From: Tahibacter harae
GTDB lineage: Bacteria; Pseudomonadota; Gammaproteobacteria; Xanthomonadales; Rhodanobacteraceae
Reading direction: 5' to 3'
Length of the DNA: 64,000 nucleotides
Assembly (NCBI RefSeq): GCF_024437735.1
Contig: NZ_JANFQO010000007.1
Span: 171,693 to 235,692 of the forward strand
This document shows positions 49,913-58,062 of the stretch, one piece after another (position 1 is the first letter of the stretch; each line of letters begins with the position of its first letter). The position numbers and the translations under genes were made by a program. The notes below the pieces were generated by a model that worked only from the letters and a program-made list of their open reading frames with translations, searched no databases and was not told the DNA's origin.

Positions 49913-50425
49913 CTACAGCGCCGCCGCCATCTGCGCCAGCTTCGCCACCGTGTTCATATTGCGCGCAGTGCCGGCGGCCGCGGCCGGAATGCGCAGCTTG
50001 GAATCGGCCATGCCCTCGCCGTAGTGCACGTAGATCTCGCGCTTGCCCAGGGCCATCTCCTCGCCGTTGACGTGGCTGGCCGCGGCAAGGCAGCCGGGTG
50101 CGGGCGGCGTATCGAGAAAGATCGCGACGCAGCGGTTGGGCGCGGCCTTGGGAAACGGATTGTCGGCCAGCACTGCCGCCATCTCCGCCGCCGTGCGCAC
50201 CAGCACGCCCACCGGCTTGCCGGCGTATTCGGCCAGCGCGGCGGCCAGCGCCTTCTGCACCGCGGCCGCCGGGCGCGGACTGGTGAACACCACATTGCCG
50301 CTGGCGATATAGGTCTGCACCTTGGCGAAGCCGGCGGCTTCGCACAGGGCCTTGAGATCGCTCATGGCGAGCTTGCCGGTGCCGCCGACATTGACGGCGC
50401 GCAGCAGGGCGATGAAGGCGGACAT
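49913..50425 (-). CDS. DUF1697 family protein
   Basis: 170 residues: MSAFIALLRAVNVGGTGKLA, LKALCEAAGFAKVQTYIASG, NVVFTSPRP and TARNMNTVAKLAQ are the DUF1697 pattern (ferredoxin-like double fold, unknown role). GGGAG precedes the ATG. Upstream (50455-50505) is a degenerate trace of the GGGATTC heptamer repeat. It is 73 bp upstream of the DUF1801 gene on the same strand, so the two may be co-transcribed. Confidence 0.92.
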   Translation of the reverse strand: MSAFIALLRAVNVGGTGKLAMSDLKALCEAAGFAKVQTYIASGNVVFTSPRPAAAVQKALAAALAEYAGKPVGVLVRTAAEMAAVLADNPFPKAAPNRCVAIFLDTPPAPGCLAAASHVNGEEMALGKREIYVHYGEGMADSKLRIPAAAAGTARNMNTVAKLAQMAAAL

Positions 50426-50604
50426 GGGCTGCTCCCGAGAAAAGCGGCAGTCTAGAGGATTCGCGATTTGGGATGAGGGATTCGCGATCCGGGGGCCGAT
50501 GCAGTCATGTGGGCATTGCACCGGATCCAGCGCCGGAACGGCCGGCGCTTTCGCACAGGCCGGCAGCCCGGCACAATCGCGCCGGCATTCCGCAGGGGTA
50601 TTCC

Positions 50605-51264
50605 ATGGCGCCGATACTGGCCGATCCGCAGCAAAGCAACGCCGACTTCCTCCATGCCCACGCGGCGCCCGCGCGCATAGGCCTGGCCGGCGGCAGTGCG
50701 CTGATCGACCGCGGCATACGCAAGGCGCAGCGTCTGATTACCGCGGATGCGGCCGACAGCGCCTGGTCGCATGCCTTCCTGTTCGGCGAGCAGCGCAGTG
50801 ACGGGCATTGCTGGGTGCTGGAGTCCGATCTGGACCTGCGCCACAAGCAGGTGCGCCTCGGCGCGCAGGAGAACCGCCTGGCCAAATACTTCGACGCGGC
50901 CGAATGGCCCAATCTTGCCGTGCTGGATTTCGGCCTGGATGCCGCGGCCAGCCGCCGCGTGCTGGCTGCCGCATTGGACCTGCTCGCCGATGCCACGCGC
51001 TATTCCCTGCGCGAGATCGTGGGCACCCTGTTCGCCCTGGCCCGGCCCAGCCTGCGCGAGCGCGAGAACCTGCTCGCGCGCGAAGGTTCGCTGTATTGCT
51101 CGGCCCTTGTACAGCACTGCTATGCCAGTGCGGGCATGCAGCTCATGCCCGGCGTCAGCGGCAAGAACACCACGCCGCAGGACATCGCCCATTCGCCGCT
51201 GCCGCACCAGGCATGGCAGCTGCTGCGCCAACCGACCCGCGCCGCCGCGCCGGGCCGCGCCTGA
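50605..51264 (+). CDS. Permuted papain-like (YiiX/NlpC-P60 related) hydrolase
   Basis: 219 residues. The permuted order is His first, then Cys: WSHAFLFGEQRS (catalytic-type His) precedes LYCSALVQHCYASAG (catalytic-type Cys). This is the pattern of YiiX/YebB and related enzymes that cleave amide or ester bonds in peptidoglycan or lipids. No signal peptide is seen. CAGGGG precedes the start. Neighbours give no clue to the substrate. Confidence 0.8.
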   Translation: MAPILADPQQSNADFLHAHAAPARIGLAGGSALIDRGIRKAQRLITADAADSAWSHAFLFGEQRSDGHCWVLESDLDLRHKQVRLGAQENRLAKYFDAAEWPNLAVLDFGLDAAASRRVLAAALDLLADATRYSLREIVGTLFALARPSLRERENLLAREGSLYCSALVQHCYASAGMQLMPGVSGKNTTPQDIAHSPLPHQAWQLLRQPTRAAAPGRA

Positions 51265-51298
51265 AAACCGTTCCGCCGCGGCGCGACTGATCCCGCCC

Positions 51299-51883
51299 TC
51301 AGCTGGCGCGCAGCGGCCAACGTCCAATTACCTCGTGCACGCCGCGGCCCGGCACGCTGCGGATCAGCACGAATTCCTGCGCATGCCAGCGCACCGGTTC
51401 CAGCACGGCTTCGCCGGCCAGCGGTTGGCTGGTATGGCAAAGGCTCACATGCGCGTCAAAGCGCGAAGCGCCGGGCAGGTACAACCCCTGCGCATACTGC
51501 GCGCCGGCCACGGCCAGGCGCAGGAAGCGCAGCACGCTCTGGCTCTCCGGCGAAGCGCGCAGCGCCAGTACATGCTGGCTGCCGCCCAGGCGCAGGCTGG
51601 CGATACGGTCGAACTCGACCCCGATCGCCGCGCCGCGCACCGATTCCGCCGCGCGCTGCAGCGCCTGCGGCAGCGGCTCGCGCAGGCGCTCGGCGCGGCC
51701 CGCTGCGCACAGCGCCGCATGCAGGTTGCAGAACTTGACCGGCCGGCCTGTCAGGCCGCGTTCGCGCAGCAGACGGTCGAGCCGGTCGACCATGCCGGCG
51801 CGGGCATCCAGGTCCGGCTCCAGCGCAAAGAAAAAATTCTCGTTGTCGCGTTGTGGATCATTCCACGCTGACGAATATGCCAT
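51299..51883 (-). CDS. thpR: RNA 2',3'-cyclic phosphodiesterase (2'-5' RNA ligase family)
   Basis: 194 residues with the ThpR plan: FFALEPDLDARAGM at the N-terminus, first catalytic motif NLHAAL, second DAHVSL, and VLIRS in the last strand. The second HxT/S motif is normal, but the first has Ala where Thr/Ser is usual, so activity may be reduced. The family hydrolyses 2',3'-cyclic phosphates in tRNA-like substrates. ATG at 51883 chosen because GGAG lies eight bases before it; a GTG five codons upstream is possible. Confidence 0.83.
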   Translation of the reverse strand: MAYSSAWNDPQRDNENFFFALEPDLDARAGMVDRLDRLLRERGLTGRPVKFCNLHAALCAAGRAERLREPLPQALQRAAESVRGAAIGVEFDRIASLRLGGSQHVLALRASPESQSVLRFLRLAVAGAQYAQGLYLPGASRFDAHVSLCHTSQPLAGEAVLEPVRWHAQEFVLIRSVPGRGVHEVIGRWPLRAS

Positions 51884-52320
51884 CGTACTGCTCCGCACAG
51901 CCCGCCGCCGGCAGGTTCGATCTTAGCGGCAGCGGCGGCGGGAAACAGGCCGCGGCGGTTGCCGCTGTTGCGCAATCGGTGTCGCCGCGCAGGCACCGGA
52001 TCTGCGGCGCGGCGGCAGGCGCTGCACCCTGCAGTTTCCATTCCCGCAATCGCTGGCGCGGCGCAACCGCGACGGATGCGCGCCACGGCGGCGCCGTGCG
52101 GGATTTCCTGCTGCAGCGCGCCATCGGCCGGCTGTCAGGCGGCGACGGAAAACGTCAGGAGTTTCCCGTCAACACAACGCCGCGGCACAGGCTCGCATCG
52201 GCGGCGCAGGCAAGGGCAACCATAGGCAAACATCCGCCGAAGCCGTGCACGCGCAGACGTGTGTGCCCGCCGCAATGCCGCGCCGCGATGCCGATGCGCG
52301 CAACCGCCGGAACGGCCGGC
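51884..52320. other. Gene-free stretch
   Basis: 437 bp. Open frames here are high-GC shadows without ribosome-binding sites or motifs. I see no repeat, hairpin terminator or RNA gene. Confidence 0.4.
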
Positions 52321-52911
52321 TCAGCCGCCGTCGCGCCCCAGCGCCAGCGCCGAACCCGTGAACGGCAGCACCAGCGCATAGCCGGCCGGTGCCGGCATGA
52401 TCGCCTGTCCGTCGGCCGTGCCGAACTGGGTCACGCCGGCACCAAGCATGCGGGCCAGATCGTAGCGCTGGCCGCCGAATTCAAACGGCGTGCTTTCGGT
52501 GAGGCGGGCGGAGAACACATTCGAGGTAATCAGCGCCTGCCCGGCCGCGCCGGTCACCGTCGTACCCACGACCAGGCTGGTGCGGCGGAAGCGGCCTATG
52601 CATTCGCCGCGGGCGAAGCTGGCCGGATCGTCGAAATCGCCGGCCGGCCGGCGCTGCAGGAATACCGAGAAACTGCCGGCCGGATCCAGCCCCAGCTGCA
52701 GGCCGCCGTTGCTGAGCCGGGCAGCCTGGAACGGCTCGGCGGCGAAGGTGAAATGGGCGCTGGACTCCGCCGGCGCCGCCGCGAACAGCGGCGCGGCGAT
52801 ACCGCCCAGATGCAGGAAATAGCCGTAGTCGGCGATGGCGCCGCTCTTCTCGGCGGCGTAGAAACGCCCGGTCACGTACCAGGCCAGTTCGGCGGGCAGC
52901 AGCGGGGACAT
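52321..52911 (-). CDS. Hypothetical protein
   Basis: 196 residues from MSPLLPAELAWYVTGRFYAA, with GGAG upstream. The sequence alternates short beta-like segments (YGYFLHLGGIAAPLF, AHFTFAAEPFQAARL, TSLVVGTTVTG) and has no signal peptide or membrane span. I do not recognise a family. Codon bias matches the neighbours. Confidence 0.72.
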   Translation of the reverse strand: MSPLLPAELAWYVTGRFYAAEKSGAIADYGYFLHLGGIAAPLFAAAPAESSAHFTFAAEPFQAARLSNGGLQLGLDPAGSFSVFLQRRPAGDFDDPASFARGECIGRFRRTSLVVGTTVTGAAGQALITSNVFSARLTESTPFEFGGQRYDLARMLGAGVTQFGTADGQAIMPAPAGYALVLPFTGSALALGRDGG

Positions 52912-53135
52912 GGCAGCTCCGGCGGCAAGATGGAAAAGGCGAGAATATCGACCCGGCGCCGCCAGCGGCAACCGACAGCAGCGGGGCGGATACGCGGCCT
53001 CCCTGCGTTGGCGGACAGAATGCGGTCCACGCACCGACGACCGTGACGGCGGCACTTACACGCTGCCGCCCGATTGAAAGCGCCATGCCGCCCACGCCAA
53101 GATAGATGCTCTTTGCCACAGCCGCGGAGCCCGCC

Positions 53136-53441
53136 ATGTACGGACTGATCGGAAAATTCACCGCCGTCGCCGGCCAGCGCGATGCCCTGGTCGAACTGCT
53201 GCTGGACTGCACCGACGACATGCCCGGCTGCCTGAGCTACGTCGTCGCCACCGATCCCGCCGATGCGGATGCCATCTGGATCACCGAAGTCTGGACCGAT
53301 GAAGCCAGCCACAGGGCCTCGCTGTCGCTGCCCGCTGTGCAGCAGGCCATAGCCAAGGCCAGGCCGCTGATCGCGAGCTTCGGCAATGCGACCACGATCA
53401 CGCCGGTCGGCGGCTACGGCCTGGGCCGCCGCGAGGGTTGA
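53136..53441 (+). CDS. Antibiotic biosynthesis monooxygenase (ABM) domain protein
   Basis: 101 residues from MYGLIGKFTAVAGQRDALVE, with CGGAG upstream. The ABM ferredoxin-like fold is seen in LIGKFTAVAGQRDALVELLL, MPGCLSYVVATDPADADAIW, ITEVWTDEASHRAS and PAVQQAIAKARPLI. These small dimeric proteins include heme-independent monooxygenases and others of unknown role. Its 3' end overlaps a converging gene by 28 bp. Confidence 0.88.
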   Translation: MYGLIGKFTAVAGQRDALVELLLDCTDDMPGCLSYVVATDPADADAIWITEVWTDEASHRASLSLPAVQQAIAKARPLIASFGNATTITPVGGYGLGRREG

Positions 53442-53863
53442 TCCTGCGCCGCTGAAGTCGCCGCATCGCGCGGCGGGTCCACCGGCACCGCGGCCGGCGC
53501 CGTCTCCAGCGAAGCATCGGCAGCGCCTGCCGCTTCCGTGAGCATGGTCGTCGCAAGTTCCGCCGCGGGTGCCGGGGCCGCCGGTATTGGCATCGTCCGC
53601 GATTGCGGCGATTGCCGCCTCTCCGCCTGCCGGCGCCCCAGCAGCGCCGCGACACGCCGGTCGGCTTCCGCATCGGGCGGATCCAGGCCCTGGGCGCGCC
53701 GCAGCGCGCGGATCAGTTCCACCGAATCGGCATCCAGATGCAGGCTGATCTGCACGCCGGCCTGGGCCGCCACCTGCGGCAGCGCCAGACTCAACCAGAC
53801 CGTGGCGCAGACCAGGACCAGACGGATCAGTTCGCTTGTACAACGCTGCGCGCGGGGATTCAT
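53414..53863 (-). CDS. Hypothetical small exported protein
   Basis: 149 residues from MNPRAQRCTSELIRLVLVCA, a signal-peptide-like or membrane segment ending PQVAAQA, with a strong GAGGAG upstream. The rest has a short charged helix (SVELIRALRRAQGLDPPDAE) and a low-complexity Ala/Pro/Ser tail. No family is recognised. The overlap with the ABM gene and the low-complexity tail keep confidence moderate. Confidence 0.55.
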   Translation of the reverse strand: MNPRAQRCTSELIRLVLVCATVWLSLALPQVAAQAGVQISLHLDADSVELIRALRRAQGLDPPDAEADRRVAALLGRRQAERRQSPQSRTMPIPAAPAPAAELATTMLTEAAGAADASLETAPAAVPVDPPRDAATSAAQDQPSRRPRP

Positions 53864-54499
53864 GCGCCGCTCCTCGCAGCTGCCCGGCATGGCGGCGCAG
53901 CTGCATCAGCCGCCGGTACTGTCGCGTCCGGCTGAAGGACAAATGCAAACCGTATACTAGAAAACAACTTTACTCCGGATCACGGCGCCGGCAAATCGGA
54001 ATTTCCCCCAAAAAACACGCGCTCCTTGTGGACATTGGCGTACAGCGCCGATCTGGGGGAATTTCCGCCCGCGCCCCTGGTGGACTTGCCGGCTTCCACC
54101 GCTCCGGGCCGCGGAACATGCTGGCCCGGCTGCGTTTCGAGGACAAAGGCGGGGCCGAAGCCGTCCTTGTCCAACGGCGTGTCCCCGCGCCTGGCGCGGG
54201 GACATGCCGGACCAGTGCAGCCCCTTGCGCAGCGTCGTCACGGCGCTTTCAGGCACCCGGCGCAAACCTTCGCACAGGCGCAGGTCCGCTGCGGTCGGCA
54301 CCGCCGCCTGAGCCGCCGCACTGCGCCAGGCTGCCCTTCCGGGCGGTGCGATTCCGCGCCCGCGGCGATAGCGCCGCCCGAGCCGGCGCGGCGCCCACGT
54401 TTGCCGCTGCCGCAGGCTACGCGGAACCACAAATCCGCCACGCCCGGCGCCTGCGCAATACGGCACACTGCGCACTGACTTCCCGAACCGGAGCCCCGC
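53864..54499. other. Gene-free region with two inverted repeats
   Basis: 636 bp. Bases 53997-54009 (CGGAATTTCCCCC) and 54055-54067 form a near-perfect inverted repeat with a 45-bp spacer. A perfect 9-bp hairpin lies at 54181-54203 without a T run. An AT-rich patch at 53945-53975 includes TATACTAG and may hold a promoter for the minus-strand gene. Overlapping open frames lack start signals. Confidence 0.45.
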
Positions 54500-54952
54500 A
54501 TGGATCTGCAACGCCGCGCCGCCCTGCTGCAGCAGCTGGAAGGCCACGGCTTCAGCGCCGCACACCCGCGCGGCAGCGGCGCACGGCCGCTGCTCAGCCT
54601 GGCCGAGTTCTTCGAGGGCAACGACGACGACCGCAGCCTCGGGCCGCAGATTTCCGGCCCCCATCCCGGCATACAGGTACTGCACGCGCGCCTGCGCGAT
54701 ATCGCCGCGCGCGCCGACGTCAGCCACGTCCTGGTCGAAGCCGCCGATGCAGAATGGGCCTACGATTCCGACGACGAATGGGTGGTGGCCGAGCGCGTCG
54801 TCATCGTCACGTCGGCGCCCGCGGAAATCGTGGCCGAATGGCGGCGCGAACTCGGTGCGGCGGGACAGGTGAAAGGACTGCCGCAGCCGCCGGCGGCGAA
54901 TGCACCGGCGGCCGGCGAAGAACAGGCAATCTGGCAACTGGTCTGGACCTGA
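54500..54952 (+). CDS. Hypothetical protein
   Basis: 150 residues from MDLQRRAALLQQLEGHGFSA with CGGAG upstream. An acidic, globular protein without signal peptide: LLSLAEFFEGNDDDRSLGPQ, IQVLHARLRDIAARADVSHV and ERVVIVTSAPAEIVAEW. The motif pattern FFEGNDDxxSLG is typical of small immunity-like or DUF proteins, but no family is assigned. It converges with the downstream minus-strand gene. Confidence 0.72.
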   Translation: MDLQRRAALLQQLEGHGFSAAHPRGSGARPLLSLAEFFEGNDDDRSLGPQISGPHPGIQVLHARLRDIAARADVSHVLVEAADAEWAYDSDDEWVVAERVVIVTSAPAEIVAEWRRELGAAGQVKGLPQPPAANAPAAGEEQAIWQLVWT

Positions 54953-55009
54953 GCATCGCAACGGAGCCCGTCCGGCCCTGCACCGGCAATCCATCCGCTA
55001 CGCCGCCGT

Positions 55010-55684
55010 TCAGGGCTGTCCCGCCGCCCGCTCCCGTTCACGCTGCAGCCGCCGCCGCAGATACTCCTCGCGCGTCAGCCCGTCGGGAATCTGCGGCAGC
55101 GCCATCACTTCGGTCACGATCTGCGCCTCGCGCCGCTTGTAGTCGGCAAAAGCCGCATCGGCGGCCTGCTGCTGCATGAACTGGGCTTCGCGCCGCGCGC
55201 CGTCCTGCCGGTAGCGGGCGATGAGTTCGGCCTGGCGCGCGCCGCGCTCGACCTCGTCGGCGACGGTGGCCTGAATCAGGCCCAGGCGCAGGTTCATGGC
55301 TTCGCCGGCGGAAAGCTGGCGCGCAGCTTCGTAGCGGTCGACGGCCTGCTCCAGGCCGGCCGCTTCGCGTTCGCGCGCGGCGGGATCGAGCTGCGCCGCC
55401 GTGTCGAAGAAGCGGCGGGCCTGCTGTTCGAAGGCTTCGCGCTCGAAATAGGCCAGGGCTTGCGGAGTCTGCAACAGGCCGGGCTCCACCCGCACTGCGG
55501 CGACCGCACCTGTCGCTTCTGCCGTGGCGGCGGCCGTCTTTGGCGGCGGTGCGGCAACAGCTGTCGGCGGTGCCGCAAGCCGTGCAGTCGCGGCGCCCCG
55601 CCCGTTGCCGCGCAGTATCAGCATCAGCACCGATACCGCCAGCAGCACGCTCAGCAGTGCAATCAGGCGTTTTGCGTAACGCAT
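55010..55684 (-). CDS. Membrane-anchored helical protein, lipase-chaperone-like plan
   Basis: 224 residues from MRYAKRLIALLSVLLAVSVL. One N-terminal membrane anchor, an Ala/Pro linker (residues 30-65), then a long charged all-helical part (AYFEREAFEQQARRFFDTAA, LSAGEAMNLRLGLIQATVA, LTREEYLRRRLQRERE). This is the layout of lipase-specific foldases (LifO), though I see no clear LifO motif. It lies downstream of a secreted pectinacetylesterase-like gene on the same strand (207 bp), so a steric chaperone or secretion helper for that enzyme is a reasonable guess. Start has GGAGTGGAG upstream. Confidence 0.7.
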   Translation of the reverse strand: MRYAKRLIALLSVLLAVSVLMLILRGNGRGAATARLAAPPTAVAAPPPKTAAATAEATGAVAAVRVEPGLLQTPQALAYFEREAFEQQARRFFDTAAQLDPAAREREAAGLEQAVDRYEAARQLSAGEAMNLRLGLIQATVADEVERGARQAELIARYRQDGARREAQFMQQQAADAAFADYKRREAQIVTEVMALPQIPDGLTREEYLRRRLQRERERAAGQP

Positions 55685-55891
55685 GCTCCACTCCGAAGAC
55701 AACCGGCACCAACCGCGGCCAGTCCATTCTGCGCCGCCCGGATTCCGGGCCGCGGCCGGGACCTACCGCACAGTGAAAAAACCGCCGCTGCTTCACCGAT
55801 TTCCGCGTCACCGCCGCGGAAAATCCACGTTTGCGGCATGCCTGTCGACGCGGTGGCCGGACCACGCCGGCCACCGCGTCGACCACACGTA

Positions 55892-57283
55892 CTACAACAG
55901 CTGATCGACCGTCCAATACAGCAGATTGAACGGCTTGGCCCGGTCCGCCGCGTCGCTGGCTTCGCTCGCATCCAGCACGGCACCCGAACCGTCCAGCACG
56001 CTGTCGATGAAGTTCTTCAGCTGCAGGTTGCGCTCCTGCACATCGCCGTTCTTGAAATCGACGATGGTGGTGCAATGGCTTTCGTTGAGCGCGCGATACT
56101 GCGGGAAATAGCCGCCGAAATTGGCCAGCCCGTCCAGGGTGCCGCGCAGGCGCTGGGTATCGACGGCCCATTTCGCGTGCACCAGCGCTTCCTTGGTCGC
56201 CTGGTCCGGCGCGTTGCCGATTTCCGGATAGAAGCGTTCGTACGAATAGCCGGAATAATTCAGGTCTTTCCAGAAATGCGTATGGCCGAGACGATCCGCC
56301 GGAAAACGCGCGGACAGCGCGCTGTACAAGCTGCCCAGATTGCCCGTGCTCAGCAGCGGCAAGTTGGCGGCGAGGAAGGAAACCGGGCCGCCGGGCAGGT
56401 CCAGACCCCAGGCGCTGCGGATCAGGCTGGTCAGCGGCACCGACGGATACTGTGCCGGGTCGCCGCCCGCGGGCGAGGAGAAGATCGGACCGGAATCGTC
56501 GATCAGATAGCCGCGGTCCGGCGCGAGATCGCGGCGCACGGCCGGATAATTGGTCAGGCTGCCGGCGCCGCCGGCGCTGCAGCCGGTGGCCAGCATCTGC
56601 GTCGGCCGCGGCAGATTGTCCTTCAGCCAGGCCACCACCGCGCGGGTATTGCGCACGCCGTTGTGATGCCAGACCAGCGGCGGATTGGCATTGCTGGGAT
56701 CGGGATAAACCGCGACCTTGTCGCCGCTGTAGATGTCGCCGGTGCAATACGGCACATAGACCATGTTCCAGTTCTGCGTCTTCACCGCATCGAACGGACT
56801 GACCCGGGTCACGAACGGGCTGACCAGGCTAGCGCCCGGATTCATCAGCGCCATGTAGTCGTCGGGAATGCCGTTGGGATTGCGCGCGCCGCGCACGCCG
56901 GTCTGGCCGGTACAGCTGGCGTAGTCCCAGCAGGCGCCGCCGCCTTCCATGTAGACAATGGTGTTGCGCGTGCCGGCAACGCGGTTGACGAAGAATTTGT
57001 ACGGCGAGCCGTTACCGCAGACCGCGCCGGTCTGCGGTGCCAGCTGTATGGTCTGCCACTCGCTGTAGGCGCCGGGGCGGAAGCCGTCGGCAAAGCCCGC
57101 CGGATTCGACAGCAGCGGGTACTGCCCCAGGCGCTGCGCCGGCGTCACCGGATTGTCCGCCCGCGGCGGCGTGACCAGGTTGGCCAGGGTCTGCCAGAAG
57201 GTGTAATCGCCGGGCTCGGCCAGCACCGGCGCGGCGACGGCCAGGCCGGCGATCAGTACGGCCAGGGAATTGCGCTTGCTCAT
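55892..57283 (-). CDS. Secreted pectinacetylesterase family hydrolase
   Basis: 463 residues from MSKRNSLAVLIAGLAVAAPV, a signal peptide ending VLA, with GGAGG upstream. The PAE/Notum alpha/beta hydrolase pattern is clear: FFVNRVAGTRNTIVYMEGGG with ACWDYASC (oxyanion region), VYVPYCTGDIYSGDK, and the nucleophile ATGCSAGGAGS (Ser of GCSAGG). The histidine is likely in ALNESHCTTI. Such enzymes remove O-acyl groups from polysaccharides (plant pectin) or lipids from proteins (Notum); the bacterial substrate is unknown. Probably the first gene of a pair with the helical membrane protein downstream. Confidence 0.88.
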   Translation of the reverse strand: MSKRNSLAVLIAGLAVAAPVLAEPGDYTFWQTLANLVTPPRADNPVTPAQRLGQYPLLSNPAGFADGFRPGAYSEWQTIQLAPQTGAVCGNGSPYKFFVNRVAGTRNTIVYMEGGGACWDYASCTGQTGVRGARNPNGIPDDYMALMNPGASLVSPFVTRVSPFDAVKTQNWNMVYVPYCTGDIYSGDKVAVYPDPSNANPPLVWHHNGVRNTRAVVAWLKDNLPRPTQMLATGCSAGGAGSLTNYPAVRRDLAPDRGYLIDDSGPIFSSPAGGDPAQYPSVPLTSLIRSAWGLDLPGGPVSFLAANLPLLSTGNLGSLYSALSARFPADRLGHTHFWKDLNYSGYSYERFYPEIGNAPDQATKEALVHAKWAVDTQRLRGTLDGLANFGGYFPQYRALNESHCTTIVDFKNGDVQERNLQLKNFIDSVLDGSGAVLDASEASDAADRAKPFNLLYWTVDQLL

Positions 57284-57612
57284 GTCACTGCCTCCAGGGA
57301 AAGGACAACGACTGCTCGGATGGATGTGCGCAGCCGGCGCGGACCCGCGCCGGTCATTCCGCCGCGGCCCCCTGTCGCCGCGCGGCCCCCGCCGCGGCAC
57401 AGCCGCGCGGAGCCTGCGCAGTTTTGGCTGCACGGGCTTTGCCAGCGAGGGCAGAAGCGGCAAGGATTGGGGGGGAAAGCGGTCAAGCCGGGATCCGGGA
57501 TCAGGGATTCGCCGGGAGTGGGCGACGCAACCTGGCGCTTTCTGACCAGCAACGAAGCTGCGCCGCATTCCACAAATCCCCAATCCCCAATCTCCAGTCC
57601 CGCTGCCGGCAG
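57284..57612. other. Intergenic region with heptamer remnant
   Basis: 329 bp. About 57485-57520 reads GGGATCCGGGATCAGGGATT then CGCCGGGAGTGGGCG, a decayed trace of the GGGATTC arrays with their CGCAGGGAGTG flank. About 57570-57600 has CAAATCCCCAATCCCCAATC. The pectinacetylesterase promoter must lie in the first part; none is assigned. Confidence 0.55.
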
Positions 57613-58062
57613 CTACACCGGCGGCAGCACCACGATCGTGAACCAGAAGCTCTCTATGGTCTTCACCACCTGTATGAACTGATCGAAGTCCACCGGCTTG
57701 GTGATGAAGCAGTTCGCGTGCAGGTCGTAGCTGCGGGCCAGGTCTTCCTCGGCACGCGAGGTGGTCAGCACCACGACGGGTATGCGCTTGAGCGAGGGAT
57801 CGGACTTGATCTCAGCCAGCACTTCACGGCCGTCGCGGCGCGGCAGGTTGAGGTCGAGCAGAATCAGGTCGGGCCGCGGCGCGCCGGCATAGTCGCCGCG
57901 GCGGAACAGGAAATCCAGTGCACGTTCGCCGTCCTGGACCACGTGCAGGCGGTTGCGCAGGTGGCCCTCGCGCAGGGCTTCGCGGGTCAGGCGCACATCG
58001 CCTTCGTTGTCTTCGACCAGCAGGATTTCCACCGGTCGTACCGTGTCGAACATCTCGCTCAT
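57613..58062 (-). CDS. Rcp1-type single-domain response regulator
   Basis: 149 residues. Receiver with [19 protein letters not shown], phospho-acceptor D70 in [27 protein letters not shown] and the KP motif [10 protein letters not shown]; the C-terminal extension [18 protein letters not shown] is typical of Rcp1-like regulators. It overlaps the upstream kinase stop by 4 bp (ATGA). The first receiver of the GGDEF-EAL protein at 60855-63011 is closely similar, including KPVDLDQF and FWLSVVTLP, so the two arose by duplication. No output domain; it likely passes signals by protein contact or phosphotransfer. Confidence 0.93.
   Translation of the reverse strand: MSEMFDTVRPVEILLVEDNEGDVRLTREALREGHLRNRLHVVQDGERALDFLFRRGDYAGAPRPDLILLDLNLPRRDGREVLAEIKSDPSLKRIPVVVLTTSRAEEDLARSYDLHANCFITKPVDFDQFIQVVKTIESFWFTIVVLPPV

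Noticed and set aside
53957..54994. Minus-strand 345-codon frame opposite the hypothetical gene at 54500
   Set aside because: Composition is Gly/Arg/Ala-rich with Cys scattered; the plus-strand gene has a clear GGAG and normal protein composition.
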